NCBI RefSeq assembly: GCF_033118175.1
Contig: NC_083688.1
Location: 7,089,001 to 7,153,000 of the forward strand
Direction of reading: 5' to 3'
Origin: Dama dama
Taxonomy: Eukaryota > Chordata > Mammalia > Artiodactyla > Cervidae
Length of the DNA stretch: 64,000 nt
This document shows positions 1-10,725 of the stretch, piece after piece. The translations under genes were made by a program, and so were the position numbers. Each line of letters starts with the position of its first letter. Within the stretch, counting starts at the first letter, position 1. Under the pieces are notes generated by a model, which ran no database searches, had not been told where the DNA came from, and was given only the letters and a program-made list of their open reading frames with translations.

Positions 1-1394
1 GCCAAGGGCAAGGTGATTCTGAGTGTGGGCTCCCGTGCAACTGCCCAGGTGCCATGGCTGCTGGAGCCTGCCCTGAATGTTAGCAATTACTATTGTTACT
101 CCTAATGCCTTGAGAAATAATAGGAGCAAGTGAATATAATAATAGGAGCAAATATTTACTGACTAGAATCACTTTCTTCCTCACATGCCAGAGCCCCTTT
201 ATCTTTTGTGCTTTAGAATCCCAGAGTCTTGAAAAGATGGTATTGGGAAAAGTAGAGAAAGTAAGCACTTTTTAGCTGGGGCTTGAGCTGGGCACTTTAC
301 CAAACTAGCAATCTGCTGCAGGTGGTGGTGGGAGCGGCAGAGGCAGGTGGGGGAGGAGATACGTCAAAGAATTTTGGAAGTGCAACACTTCCTCACAAAA
401 GTGCTTCCACGTGCGGTTAACAGCACCGTATTTCTTTGTGAGCACAATGCCAGAGTTGGTAATTTTTTTGAAAGCCAAATGTTAACCTCTGAAAACCGTC
501 TGCTGGCACTGCTTCACTTCTTGAAGAAATTATGTTTCATTGGGATTTACATCAGAAAACCACTCTCCTTGCGTTCTATTCTTAGAATTGCACAAATAAG
601 ATCCAAGTGTAAAATACATACCTATGAATTTCCTTGATGCTGAAACAACTCTCTCCTGATTTGTGGGTGATGGTACAGACATCACACCTAAGAGGGCTGT
701 GCTGCTTGTTGGAGGGAGGCTCAGTGATCAATTCTGTGTTTTTATTAAAGCCTTGGAATGATGTTATGAGCCTGTCTCCATAAACAAAACCAAAATCTTG
801 AGTCAGTATATCAAGCTTAAGTTTATAGCTACAGTTGTTTAATTCAGACAATTGCCCTGCATGGTGCTCAGTACTGCCTCTGTCTCCATGAACAATCAGT
901 TAGAAGCATGCTCTTTAAATGTGTTTAATAAGTCATGCCTGGTGTTTCCCTCTCACTCTAATGAGTAGGCAGCAAGCCAAGTTCCCCACATTGAGGACTC
1001 CGTGTTCCCTTTTAGACATTCCTTACCTGTGGGTTCAGAAACTTTAGGACACACATAAACATAGAATCAATTTATCTATGTACAGGCCCTTTTTTGAAGT
1101 CCAGCTACCACTAGCTCTGCTGTGTGAGTGAATTCACCACTAATGTAACTTATTTATCTTATTCCTTAGATGATTTGTGCTAGCACGTGGATTGCTACTT
1201 TAAGTCTGCTTAAGATAAAAATCATTTGTTATATCTTAGCCTCCTTTTAATGTCTCAAAATAACATCTTTCCCAGTTATAAACGTCCTATATTTATTGTT
1301 AACATTTTGGAAATAGAGAAACTTTTAAAGACAACAAACATTACCTGTGATCATATCTCTCAGAACTAATTCTTTCTAAAACTTTTCCAAATTT
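1..1394. other. Non-coding stretch, no recognised element
   Basis: I see no gene, recent SINE or LINE here. A 96-codon plus-strand frame (347-637) and an 89-codon minus-strand frame (582-851) have no recognisable homology and no coding context. The part from about 1260 is AT-rich and resembles very old degraded interspersed sequence, into which the L1 tail at 1407-1534 inserted. Confidence 0.5.
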
Positions 1395-1406
1395 CTGAGC
1401 ATTTCT

Positions 1407-1534
1407 TTTTTTTTTTTCCATTTATTTTTATTAGTTGGAGGCTAATTACTTTACAATATTGTAGTGGTTTTTGCCATACATTGACGTGAATCAGCCATGG
1501 ATTTACATGTGTTCCCCATCCTGATCCCCTCTCC
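1407..1534 (-). mobile_element. Bovine-type L1, short 3'-end fragment
   Basis: A T-run followed by tttatttttattagttggag and the block reading gccatacattgacgtgaatc is the reverse complement of the 3' UTR of ruminant L1. The element is only about 128 bp, so it is severely 5'-truncated. It is flanked by a perfect 12-bp target-site duplication, ctgagcatttct, at 1395-1406 and 1535-1546, which proves insertion by target-primed reverse transcription. The same 3' UTR block recurs at 62694-62840. Confidence 0.9.
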
Positions 1535-1744
1535 CTGAGCATTTCTATAATGGTTTAAGTTGGGGTCATACTATATATACAGTTTAATGAAGTGTTTTTT
1601 CCCTCACTAAACATTTTATAAAGAATATCTTCTCTGACCATTAGAAAGTTTTAATAGAGTTTTTAATCATTGCAGTATTAATTATGAACTGCATTAAATT
1701 ACCTGTAACAAAAACTTGAAATAATAAGAGTGTTGCTCATGATA

Positions 1745-1985
1745 GCTTACACGTTATTGAGCACTTAAATGCCAGACATTTTTCTCACAAAAGAGAAAGA
1801 AGTAGCAGATTGTTACAACTTTTAGAGGTCATTCTGCTCATAGTTTTCAATTATTTTAAGTCACATATATTAACTATTTAATCCTCATACCAAACCTATA
1901 CACTAAGTTACTATTATTCTCTCCATTTTATAGATGAAGAAACAGGTATACAGTATGGTCTAAACAAATTAGAGTTTCACTTATT
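1745..1985 (-). mobile_element. MIR SINE, degraded
   Basis: Pieces such as taatcctcataccaaacc, ctattattctctccatttta and tagatgaagaaacagg match the antisense MIR core (normally ...cccattttacagatgaggaaactgagg...). The middle is poorly conserved and may contain an unrelated insertion. Confidence 0.5.
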
Positions 1986-2225
1986 TGCTTTTTGTATGTT
2001 GAGAAGTCAGGAATAGGGAGTCCAGGAGTGGTATGGCAGCTTCAGGCTATCCAGGCTCCTCCTTCTTTCTTCTCCACTATCCCCGCTGCTGGCTTCTATA
2101 CTCAAATTGCCTCATAGTCACAAAATAGCTGCTGGAGCTTCTGGCATCATGTCTACATCCCAAGAAAAAAGAAAGAGTAGAAGAAAGTTCAAAAGACATA
2201 TCCTACTTGAATCATCACCTACCCC

Positions 2226-2397
2226 ACAGCCTCAGCCACAGCACCTTCAGGATCCAGTCCAAGAGCAGAAGACCAATGTCCCAGTTCAATCAGTTAAGCA
2301 GGTGAAGTTCTCTCTTACCCAGTCTGTTTCAGACCTTCTATTCAGGCCTTCCATTGATTGGATGAAGCCCACCCACTTAGGGAGGGCAGCCTCCTTT
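2226..2397 (-). repeat. Inverted duplicate, arm A (LTR-derived)
   Basis: This 172-bp segment is the reverse complement of 3099-3270 with no indels and six substitutions by eye (about 96.5% identity). Arm B sits in a longer ERVL/MaLR-like LTR, while arm A stops abruptly at both ends, so arm A looks like the copy and arm B the donor. No convincing target-site duplication flanks it. A plus-strand open frame (2107-2607) crosses it but is explained by repeat sequence. Confidence 0.85.
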
Positions 2398-2534
2398 ACA
2401 CCACACTCAGTTCTGTTTGTAAGGAATAAAAGGGAATGTAAGGATGTTATGGATACATTAAAAGAATACATTTTATTACATAGTTGTAGTATAACTGATT
2501 TATGTAGAAATGGTGATGATGACAATAAAAGTGA

Positions 2535-2680
2535 ACACTGGATAAGAACTAACTACATGCATATACTGTATGTAGTTACTGTTTATCATTTTATCTGCAT
2601 TATCTAATTTGATCATTTAATCCCCATTCTACAGATAAAGAGATTGAAACTTTGAGACCCTATGAGGCTTCCTGACAATA
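2535..2680 (-). mobile_element. MIR SINE
   Basis: Shows tttatctgcattatctaatt, atttaatccccattctacag and ataaagagattgaaactttg in the order of the antisense MIR core. Old and divergent. Confidence 0.6.
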
Positions 2681-2689
2681 TATAAGGCT

Positions 2690-2984
2690 AAGGGGATAAA
2701 AGATAATTTAAGATAGTTCCCATGTTTTCAAGGAGTTCTTAAGTGGGTGAGGTACACAGTATTTGTAAAATTGAGTTTCAGGTTAGTTTTACATGGTTCA
2801 TAATTGGCTTGTTTTAATTTTAATCAAATTAGTTTTATGTTGTCCAAAATACCAGTCAACTATTATCCAATCCCAGAGTAACAATAGGCCAAGTAAAAAA
2901 GCTTGCTTAAAATATCTACATGTTTTTTGAGTGTCGCTGAGCCTAAGTCAGAGACTATCTCAAGCACAACACACAAGTAGACAA
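2690..2984. other. Spacer between inverted arms, no element named
   Basis: AT-rich sequence between arm A with its flanking MIR and the LTR at 2985. I see no gene or recognisable repeat. It forms part of the roughly 700-base loop that would separate the two inverted arms. Confidence 0.45.
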
Positions 2985-3275
2985 ACAAAGTCAACTTGAC
3001 CAAGTTTTGCTGTGCCAGATATTTGGTCAAACATTATGTTGTGTGTGTCTGTGAAGATATTTTGGGAGGAGATTAACATTTGATCAGGTAGACTGAGCAA
3101 AGGAGGTTGCCCTCCCTAAGTGGGTGGGCTTCATCCAATCAATGGAAGGCCTGAATAGAAGGTCTGAAACAGGTTGGGTAAGAGAGAACTTCACTTGCTT
3201 AATTGATTGAACTGGAACATTGGTCTTCTGCTCTTGGACTGGATCCTGAAGGTGCTGTGGCTGAGGCTGTTAGCT
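2985..3275 (+). mobile_element. ERVL/MaLR-like LTR fragment (MLT2-like)
   Basis: The order gtcaacttgacc, gatatttggtcaaacattat, gtgtgtctgtgaagatattt, gagattaacatttgatcagg, ggtgggcttcatccaatcaa follows a common mammalian ERVL-class LTR that I recall as MLT2-like. Its 3' part (3099-3270) is arm B of the inverted duplication with 2226-2397. The family name is from memory. Confidence 0.6.
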
Positions 3276-3394
3276 AACCTCACATAGGGTCGGGGGAGGC
3301 AGGAGGGTCACTCTAAAAAGGAGACCTAGGCAGCACATTTCTGTTACCAAATGCAAGTTCCAAGATCATGTGCCAGATGCACAGTGAGGTCAAA

Positions 3395-4290
3395 TAAATC
3401 GAAACATTGGAGTTTTAAGCTGAGAAAGATTTATTGCAAAGTCATGCAAGGAGAACAGGTGGCTCATGCCGCCAGACCCTGAACTCCCTGAAAGGTTTCA
3501 ATAAATCATGTTTAAAGGTCAGGTGAGGGATGAGGGTCGCAGGGTGTGTGATCACCTCATGCTCATGTCTCTCATTGGTTGATGGTGATCACTCTTTAGG
3601 TGCCAGAAGGTCTGGGGCTACATGCTCATGATCATCAAATGGTTAATTTTTTCCATTTGGTGGAGGCTTTTAGCATCTGAAAAATTCAGGAAATATGTTT
3701 GAGATACTATTATCTGGTCCTTCAAAAAGGGCTACCTACAGCAGAGGATACGGGGAGGGGTATGTCCCAGGAAGGCCCTGTAGGGTCCTTCATGGTTTCA
3801 CATCCATGGTGGCTAAAGTCCACGCCTTGATCTATGCAGATTCCCTTTCTCTTATATTATGGGGAAGCATCTCCTTCGTGGGTCCCATGACTCTCTTACT
3901 AAGGGGAAAACTTGGACGAGGGAGTCTCTTGGGATCCCGTAGCTGCAGTTGGTCTTGGGCCACATCTGGCATTTTTCCTCTCCCTCCTCCTCTGTCTTCA
4001 CACTCAAGTCACTTCTTCCAATCTTGATGGCTTGCCTGGTGGTGGTCTGTGCCCCTCATCACCGTGTCCTCAGGTCAGGGTTGCAGCACTTGTCCACTCA
4101 CAGTACAGTTGTCAGGGGACATCAAGGGAGACCTGACTAGGTCCCCTGGGTTCCACATGCACTCCTCCCAATGCCAGTGGTATCACAATAACCCTTCCTC
4201 TTGTTGCCAAAGGGGTCGATCAGCTGGTTGTGAGACACTGTACCCAAGGCTAAGCATTGATCTTTGTTTCTGGCAGATTGGCAGCAGCTA
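3395..4290 (-). mobile_element. ERV-type LTR, antisense, with possible internal sequence
   Basis: From 3395 a block with a reversed poly(A) signal (agatttattgcaaagtcatg) is followed by tgatcacctcatgctcatg and a segment around 3700-3790 (tatgtcccaggaaggccctg tagggtcc) that resembles 49215-49245 in the other antisense LTR of this window. The remainder to about 4290 is GC-richer, has short open frames on both strands and no recognisable viral domain; it may be decayed internal sequence. Boundaries are uncertain. Confidence 0.45.
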
Positions 4291-4385
4291 GGTTGGTCTT
4301 GATAAGTGGAAATGTATGCCAGGGGTTGAAAACTATAGCCCTTGGGCCAAGTTGGGCTTGTAGCTTGTTTTTGTATCATCCTCAT

Positions 4386-4595
4386 ACCCTGGTGGCTCCG
4401 ATAGTAAAAAATCTGCCTACAGTGCGGGAGACCTGGGTTTGATCCTTGGATTGGGAAGATCCCCTAGAGAAAGAAATGGCAACCCACTCCAGTATTCTTG
4501 CCTGGGAAATCCCAAGGACAGAGGAGCCTGCAGGCTACAGTTCATGGGGTTGTAAAGAGTCAGACTTGAATGAGCAACTAACAGTTTCAGTTTCA
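4386..4595 (+). mobile_element. Bov-tA SINE
   Basis: tRNA-Glu-derived head (accctggtggctccgatagt) followed by the BovA part (ggcaacccactccagtattc ttgcctggg, ending agagtcagacttgaatgagc). Several substitutions show an older copy. Confidence 0.92.
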
Positions 4596-4769
4596 TATTA
4601 AGAATGAGTCTTATGTTTTTAAATGATTGAAAAAATAAAAAGATTAATATTAATTTGTTTATTACCCAGCTCCCTCTGCTGAATGTCTGTTTCTTAAAAG
4701 CATTGACTTGTCTATTTTATTCATGCTGAGACAGTCTAACATCGCAAAAGCATGTAAGAAAATGTGAAT

Positions 4770-5445
4770 CTATGGAAACTTTGTGCATTGCTGGTGAGAA
4801 TGTAAAATGGTGCAGCCACTGTGGAAAACAGTTCAACCCTTCCTCGATAAACTTAACATAGAATTATATAGAACATAAACATAGGAATACCCAGCAATTC
4901 TACTCCTGGTGTAGATACTCCAAAGAACTGAAAACAGTGTTCAAACAAAAATTTGGACATGAATGTTTACAGCAACACTATTCACAATAACTAAAGGTGC
5001 AACAACCCAAATATTCATTGATTGATCGCTGAGAAAATAAAATATATTATTCATGCAGCTTAATATTATTCAGTCATAAAAAGGAATGAATTACTACCAC
5101 ACGGATGAATCTTGAAAACATTATACTAAGTGAAACAAGCCAGACATAAAAGACCACATGCATTAATATGAAATATCTAAATAGGTAACTATAGGGACAG
5201 AAAGGAGATTGTGGTCACCAGGGGCTTCTGGGGAAAGCCTGCTCAGTGGGTATGAGGTTCTCTTTTGGGGTGAAGAAAGTGTGTTGGAAAGAGGAACACG
5301 AAAAGGAAAGAGGTTGTAGTGATGGCTGCACAACAATAACATTGTGATGTATTAAGTGTCCCTGAATGGCACATTTTAAAACGGTTAAGATGGTAAATTG
5401 TATGTTATGTACATTTTACCACAATAAAAAGAGGTCATTAAAAAT
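4770..5445 (+). mobile_element. L1M, 3' portion of ORF2 and 3' UTR
   Basis: The sense L1 landmarks appear in order: attgctggtgagaatgtaaa atgg, cactgtggaaaacagttc, ttcacaataactaaagg, atgaatcttgaaaacattat, gtgaaacaagccagac, and a terminal ttttaccacaataaaaag. The reading frame is destroyed by stops. This is a pre-ruminant mammalian L1. Confidence 0.85.
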
Positions 5446-5459
5446 AGGAAAAAAATTTA

Positions 5460-5660
5460 ATGTATTGCTGAATGTTGGGACATCTGCATGGTTTCCAAAT
5501 TTTCTTTATGAAAACTAACCCTGAGATGAATATCTTTGTACCTTTTGGTTAGGACAAATTTTTAATTTGTTTTGAATCACTGAGTCAAAAAATATGAAAA
5601 ACTTCAAGGGCTTGATAGACATGATCAAAATGCCCTTTGGGAAGCTGTATCGATTATACT
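5460..5660 (-). mobile_element. L1M, antisense 3' fragment
   Basis: Antisense L1 3'-end features (tgctgaatgttgggacatct, gatcaaaatgccctttggga) are visible but divergent. Confidence 0.5.
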
Positions 5661-5664
5661 CTTC

Positions 5665-5985
5665 TTATTCATTCAATACGAAACATGTGCAGAATTGATA
5701 CTTTCTGCTAAAACTGGGAGTACACTGAGGAATAAGCCACAGTTCTCAGGGGATCAAAATTTAACTGGGTGATACAATATGTTAGGAGGCAGTAACAATA
5801 AGGGATAAGAAATGGAAGTTTAGGGTGATGCTGACACAAAGGGGGACTTAATTCACGGTTGGTTTGGAAGGGAGGTGATATTTGGCAGACCTAGGGGATT
5901 TCTCAGTCTGAGGCAGCCACTGTCACCAATTCTGGACATTATTTTAAAAAAGAAATTTCAATTTTCTAGATTTTTCTAGATTAAG
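5665..5985. other. Divergent L2-like sequence, unnamed
   Basis: The phrase gagtacactgaggaataagc followed by gttctcaggggatc recalls old L2-type units containing a 'tacagtgatgaacaa...cctcaaggagctt' stretch, but the match is too weak to name. No gene seen. Confidence 0.3.
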
Positions 5986-5989
5986 ATTT

Positions 5990-6310
5990 TTACTTCTTTA
6001 AACTTATATGTATTTGATTTCTGGTGAAGATGAAGATTTTCCCCATATTTATTGACCATTTCTATTTCCTCTCTAGCCCATTTTTTTCCATTCGTGTGTA
6101 AACATTTTTCTCCGAAGTTTGGAGAGTTCTTTATATAGTAAGGATACCTCTATTCTAGTTATTTTCACAGCAAATATATTCTGCTACTTTGTAATCTGTC
6201 TTCAAACCTTGTGTAGGTTAGTTTTTAAAGATAGTTTTATTGAGGTATAATTTACATACCATAAATACCCCCATAGTAAATGTACAATTCAACAATTTTT
6301 ATTAAAATTT
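5990..6310 (-). mobile_element. L1M, antisense fragments
   Basis: tattgaccatttctatttcc, ttctttatatagtaaggata, then tttattgaggtataatttac ataccataaat correspond to two adjacent antisense L1M 3' regions. Degraded, no open frame. Confidence 0.6.
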
Positions 6311-6336
6311 AAAATGTTTTTTTATGTATATACATT

Positions 6337-6528
6337 GGGCTTTACTGGTGACTCAGCCAGTAAAGAATCTGCCTGCAATGCGGGAGACCCTAGTTTGATC
6401 CCTGGGTCAGGATGATCCCCAGGAGAAGGGAATGGCTATCCACTCCAATATTCTTGCCCAGAGAATCCCATGAACAGAGGAGCCTGACAGGCTATAGTCC
6501 ATGGGGTTGCAAAGAGTCAGACACGACT
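6337..6528 (+). mobile_element. Bov-tA SINE
   Basis: gggctttactggtgactcag head, atgcgggagaccctagtttg (B box region), then the BovA half ending at aaagagtcagacacgac. The element runs straight into the TC/TA microsatellite, a usual site of repeat expansion at SINE tails. Confidence 0.93.
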
Positions 6529-6590
6529 TCTTTCTCTCTCTGTCTCTCTCTCTCTCTATATATATATGCACACACATATATATAGGGCAT
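6529..6590. repeat. (TC)n-(TA)n compound microsatellite
   Basis: Pure TC dinucleotides pass into TA and then CA/TA steps at the tail of the preceding SINE. Such tracts are length-polymorphic in ruminants. Confidence 0.9.
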
Positions 6591-7452
6591 AAAATATATA
6601 GTAACTATATAGAATTGTGCAGGATGTTTTAAAAATATATATATATCTTTCATTTATACAGTCACAGTGTTTTTGTTATTATTTTTGAGCTCAAACTATT
6701 GTAGAGATGAAAAATACCAGAAAAAAAAGTCAACATTTTTTCTGGAACCATATTTCATAATCCATTGTTATTTATTTTCCTGTCTGGAACATGAGAGGAG
6801 ACACATAGCTAAGAGGAAAAAAAATCGCATTCGAGTTTTTTCACGTGTAGAGACCTTAGGCATGAAAAGCAAAAACGCAGAGGTTTAATTGTTTAGCTTC
6901 AAGGCTGCTGTGCTGCGACTCTGACTTGGTTAGCAGGCAGCCCAGGCATGTGGGAGGATCAGATGACTTGGAGCCCTGGGTGAGAAGTTGCCGCGGTTAC
7001 CCAATTCTGATTTAGGGCAAGATGACCTCTGTTTCAGCACTGCCCTGCGTTTTGACTTCCCTCCCTCTCCTGTGCAGCCAGTGTCCTATTTTAAAGCATC
7101 TTTCCCTTTCTTCTTTCCCTTTCTTTTAGTCCGACTCTCTAGAATCCTCTGGGCTTAGTGATAACTGTTGGAGAGGAATGACTTCTGGATGATTCCCGCT
7201 TTTAGAGGGCATTTCAGCTCAAGTCCTGGCCTTGATGATCAGACCATAATCACCTCCAGGCCTGTGCTTTACATCTCCTCCCTTCTTTCCTGGGATTTTG
7301 TCCTCCTTTGCCCCATCCTGCCACACCACTGAGGCAGGGAGGCTGGGCTACCCAGGTCTGCCTTTGCTTCCTGGTCTTTCACTCTGTGAAGTCAGGATCA
7401 TTATCTCTTTTTGCAGTTGAGAAAGCTAAAAGGAGACAAGGTGGGGCTGGGG
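6591..7452. other. Non-coding stretch, no recognised element
   Basis: No convincing exon or recent repeat. A pyrimidine-rich run (7085-7135) and the short block ttgcagttgagaaagctaaa near 7415 (a possible MIR remnant) are the only landmarks. The open frames at 6667-6888 and 7308-7751 have no homology I recognise, and the second runs into the CHR SINE. Confidence 0.45.
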
Positions 7453-7577
7453 AGGAACTTCCCTGGTGGTCTAGTGGTGTCAAACTCCACACTTCCACCA
7501 CAGCGGGCACAGGTTCCATCCCTGAGCAGGAAATTAAGATCCCACATGCCGCACAATGTGACGGAAAGAAAAAAAAA
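7453..7577 (+). mobile_element. CHR-type SINE
   Basis: ggaacttccctggtggtcta head, ccatccctgagcaggaaatt and gatcccacatgccgcacaat match the cetartiodactyl tRNA-Glu CHR SINE, ending in an A-rich tail. Confidence 0.88.
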
Positions 7578-8040
7578 GAGAATTCAAGGGATTTCACCAA
7601 GACCCACAGGTTAAAGCAGGGCAGACACTGTCTTTTGTTCCTGCGCATGCCCTGTTTGGGGAATCCCCTGTTTTCCATGTCTTGGTTAGAGGCAGAGCCT
7701 GTCTCACAGTATGGATACTTGCTTTCCCAGTCTCCCTTGCCGCGAAGGTGAGGACCTGTGACCTAAGCTTCACCCATCACACGCCCCTTTTCCAGGGTTA
7801 GACAGCAGGCTGGAACCACGCAGGAGCAGGGACCACAGAGAGCTCTGCCTGATGGCAGTGGCCGTCACGAGAGTGGCCCGGACCAGTGCCCAGCCACAAT
7901 GCAGTGTTCTGAAGGAGTGGCTCCTCTGTTGGAAGTGAGGCATGGAACCTGGGGTTTAAATCTCAGCATCATGGGAGTCTTGGGAGTGAGTGAGGTCACT
8001 AGGGCTCATAGCCCAGGGCTGGGCTATGAACTGTCATGTC
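7578..8040. other. Non-coding stretch, no recognised element
   Basis: Moderately GC-rich sequence between two CHR SINEs. I see no gene, old repeat or RNA motif in it. Confidence 0.4.
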
Positions 8041-8241
8041 TTTTTAAATATTTATTTTTGTTTTTATTTATTTACTTATTGGACTGTGCCAGGTCTTACC
8101 TGCAGCGTGCAGGATCTTTAGTTGTGGCTCGTGAACTCTTAGTTGCAGCGTGTGGGATCTAATATCCTGATCAGGGATCAAACCAGGGCCCCCTGCATTG
8201 GGAGTGTGGAGTCTTAGCCACTGGACCACCAGGGAAGGCCC
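8041..8241 (-). mobile_element. CHR-type SINE, long form
   Basis: Reverse-complement CHR: a T/A-rich tail, then ggatctttagttgtggctcg, gatcagggatcaaaccaggg, and ccactggaccaccagggaag at the 5' end of the element. The repeated 'ttagttg' units mark the long subtype. Confidence 0.9.
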
Positions 8242-8449
8242 TGAACTGTTATCTTTCAATGGGCCACATAATTTTGGGTAATGAGCCTTTTAGTGTCAAC
8301 CTCAACAGACTGAGAATCAGAGTACTTTCCCCCCCAATTTTTGGGATTACCTAAGCACCCCAATATGCAAATACAATTCTGGGCAAAGCGGAAGGAGGTG
8401 GGCCTCTACATATAATGAAGGTTATATTTTTTTTCATCCGCATAGATAA

Positions 8450-8656
8450 GAATTCAGAGCCAGATGAAGAATTCACCTGCAACGAGGGAGACCTGTGTTC
8501 ACTCCCTAGGCTGGAAAGATCCCCCGGAGGAGGGCATGCAACCCACTCCAATAGTCTTGCCTGAAGAACCCCCAGGGACAGAGGAGCCTGGCAGGCTATA
8601 GTCCATGGGATCACAAAGAGTCAGACATGACTGAGTGACTAAGCACACACACAGAC
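8450..8656 (+). mobile_element. Bov-tA SINE, degraded head
   Basis: Head is damaged (agaattcagagccagatgaa), but gggagacctgtgttcactcc and the BovA half with aaagagtcagacatgactga are clear; ends in a CA-rich tail. Confidence 0.88.
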
Positions 8657-9305
8657 AAATAAAGAAAACATTACGTCTTGTATCCAAGTGGTATGGAGAA
8701 GAAAACATTAGCTGTGTATGGGAAATAATTCCCATGTTTTAATTTAGAGCTCCATTTTCTCCTACCCTCATAATCATAGTCATAATGAATGATTATTCAT
8801 ATTGAGAAGGAAAACCTGGTCTGGATCTAAAACTTCTATGGCTGCTCATTAGGACATCCTCTAAACTGAGCTGAAGAGACAGGGTCTATGTAGGAGCCAG
8901 ATAGCATCCATCCTTCCACTTCACCCCTGGCTTGACCACATCTCTGACACCAGCCCACTTTAGGGATGCAATGGATGGTTCACTGGGAAATCCAGAAAGA
9001 GCTGGGGACATGAGAGGGAAGGGCAGGGCTGCTGATAATAAGCAAGTGTCTCAAAGCCTACAGATCTACATGGAATAAGCTCTCAGACCTGGGATCTTGA
9101 GGATGAGGGAGAAGAAGTATAGGAATGCCCTGTGGGAGGCTTAAAGAAACAAGAACCACAAAGAACTCTCTTTGGTGTCTGAAGTGATCACAAGAGTGGT
9201 GCCAAGAGTTTAGTTGGGGCCAAAAAGACTAACAAAAACTCAGAGAATGCAAATAATTAAGTGCTCATTGTCATAGGAATTGTTAGTACTTAATTATCCT
9301 AAAAA
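8657..9305. other. Non-coding stretch, no recognised element
   Basis: Nothing recognisable: no long open frame, no SINE, no LINE. A candidate for single-copy sequence if probes are needed. Confidence 0.4.
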
Positions 9306-9309
9306 GGTC

Positions 9310-9375
9310 CCAAGACATTACCCCCATCTGACAGATGAGAACACAGGCCCATCGAGAGATAAGCCCATTTCTAGT
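9310..9375 (-). mobile_element. MIR core remnant
   Basis: tacccccatctgacagatga gaacacagg matches the antisense MIR core over about 60 bp. Confidence 0.55.
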
Positions 9376-9529
9376 TAGTGACAACATCAGCATGGAAATG
9401 GGAATGTTGACTTCTTTCTAGGGTGATTATGCAATATTACTGCTGTTTCTGGTTAATTGAATGTCCTAATTACTTGTTCTTATTCACTGATATCACCAGA
9501 GCATCAGGCTTGTTGGGAGATTATGGAGC

Positions 9530-9582
9530 TTATATAACATTTTATAGAAAAACTCAAATGAACTTTTTGGCCAACCCAAGAG
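9530..9582. mobile_element. Mariner-like terminal fragment
   Basis: gaaaaactcaaatgaacttt followed by ttggccaaccca is the end sequence of ruminant Tc1/mariner nonautonomous copies (consensus-like 'gaacgaactttttggccaaccca'). Only one end is clear, so the copy is truncated or very diverged. Confidence 0.55.
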
Positions 9583-9614
9583 TAAGTGTCATGGAAGATG
9601 GAGTGAACTTTTGA

Positions 9615-9830
9615 GTCACAGGTGGCTTTGAATCCTTATCTCGGCCACTTTCTAGCTCTGGTTAGGAACCCTTGGGGTAGTTCAGTTAGTTCCCCTGAAC
9701 CTCAACTTTCTCATCCAAAGATAAGAATGAAACTTTTATCCCTGATGAGATTTCATAAAGATTAGATGTAGTAATAATGTAAAGAGTCTTGCACATAGGT
9801 GATCAATAAATGGTATATTAATGTTAATAG
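9615..9830 (+). mobile_element. MIR SINE, near full length
   Basis: Sense MIR: ggctttgaatccttatctcg, gccactttctagctctgg, cctcaactttctcatccaaa gataagaatg, and gatcaataaatggtatatta at the 3' end. Confidence 0.75.
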
Positions 9831-9876
9831 TTTCATTTCTTATCCATGATTAAAAGTTAATCAATAAGAGAATACT

Positions 9877-10028
9877 GGGACTTTTCTAGTGGTCCAGGTG
9901 CTTGGGGCTCTGTGCTCCCAATGCAGGGAGTCTGGGTTTGATCTGTGGTCAGGGAACTAGCTCTCACATGCTGAAACTAAGACCCAACACAACTAAATAA
10001 ATAGATAGATATTAAAAAAGGAAAAAAA
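9877..10028 (+). mobile_element. CHR-type SINE
   Basis: gggacttttctagtggtcca head and ggtcagggaactagctctca body, with an A-rich tail including (ATAG)n. An 8-bp target-site duplication agaatact lies at 9869-9876 and 10029-10036. Confidence 0.9.
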
Positions 10029-10126
10029 AGAATACTTAGATCAGTACCAGATATTAATGTAGTTTTATTTCTGCTGGGAGGGACCCAAGGTCAAGAAACA
10101 ATGGGTATTAAAAAAATAAAAGGTGA

Positions 10127-10274
10127 GGGACTTCCCTGGTGGTCCGGTGGTTAAGACTGTGCTTCCACGGCAGGGGACATGGGTTTGATACCTGGTTGGG
10201 GAACTAAGATCCCACATGCTGCATAGTGCAGTCAAAAAAGAAAAAAAGTACACCATACATTTGAAAAAAAATGG
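10127..10274 (+). mobile_element. CHR-type SINE
   Basis: Well preserved: gggacttccctggtggtccg, ggggaactaagatcccacat, A-rich tail. A perfect 14-bp target-site duplication aaaataaaaggtga lies at 10113-10126 and 10275-10288. It sits only about 100 bp from the CHR copy ending at 10028, an independent insertion. Confidence 0.94.
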
Positions 10275-10599
10275 AAAATAAAAGGTGAAAACTTAAATAT
10301 TTACAAAATTGAAGAGCATAGTCAAGGCTGCTGTGTTTAGATGTTCAAGTTGTATATTACACAACACAGGGGTATAGTTTACATAGACTATAATGTAGAT
10401 GGTGGCCTCTGGATTTGTTCAGTGTACAAACTGAACCATCACGTGTGGTAGCTTTCAGTATAATAGGTAATTAATAACCTATTAATTCAATGAATTAATT
10501 GGGCATTTTGTAAAAGGAGACCAGAAAGCAATTAAAGATGTCTTCAGATTTTATGATTGCAAGGGCCCTTGGGGATTATCTATCAATACTCTGTCTATC

Positions 10600-10725
10600 T
10601 ATCTGTGTTCTCATCTGTCAGTTCAAATTCCTCGTTTTTCAGATGAGGAAACTGAAATCCAGAGAGAGAAAGAGACATAGCTCATCCCAGGCAGAACTGG
10701 GACAAGAATCATGTCTTTGGTTCTT
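10600..10725 (-). mobile_element. MIR core remnant
   Basis: ttcagatgaggaaactgaaa tccagagagag and gcagaactgggacaagaatc follow the antisense MIR order. Confidence 0.55.

Noticed and set aside
2107..2607. 166-codon frame as a possible exon
   Set aside because: It runs through the inverted LTR-derived arm and a MIR remnant, and the basic, glutamine-rich start has no homology I know.
6529..6590. CRISPR or other array-like repeat
   Set aside because: Simple dinucleotide microsatellite at a SINE tail; no spacer-repeat structure exists anywhere in the window.
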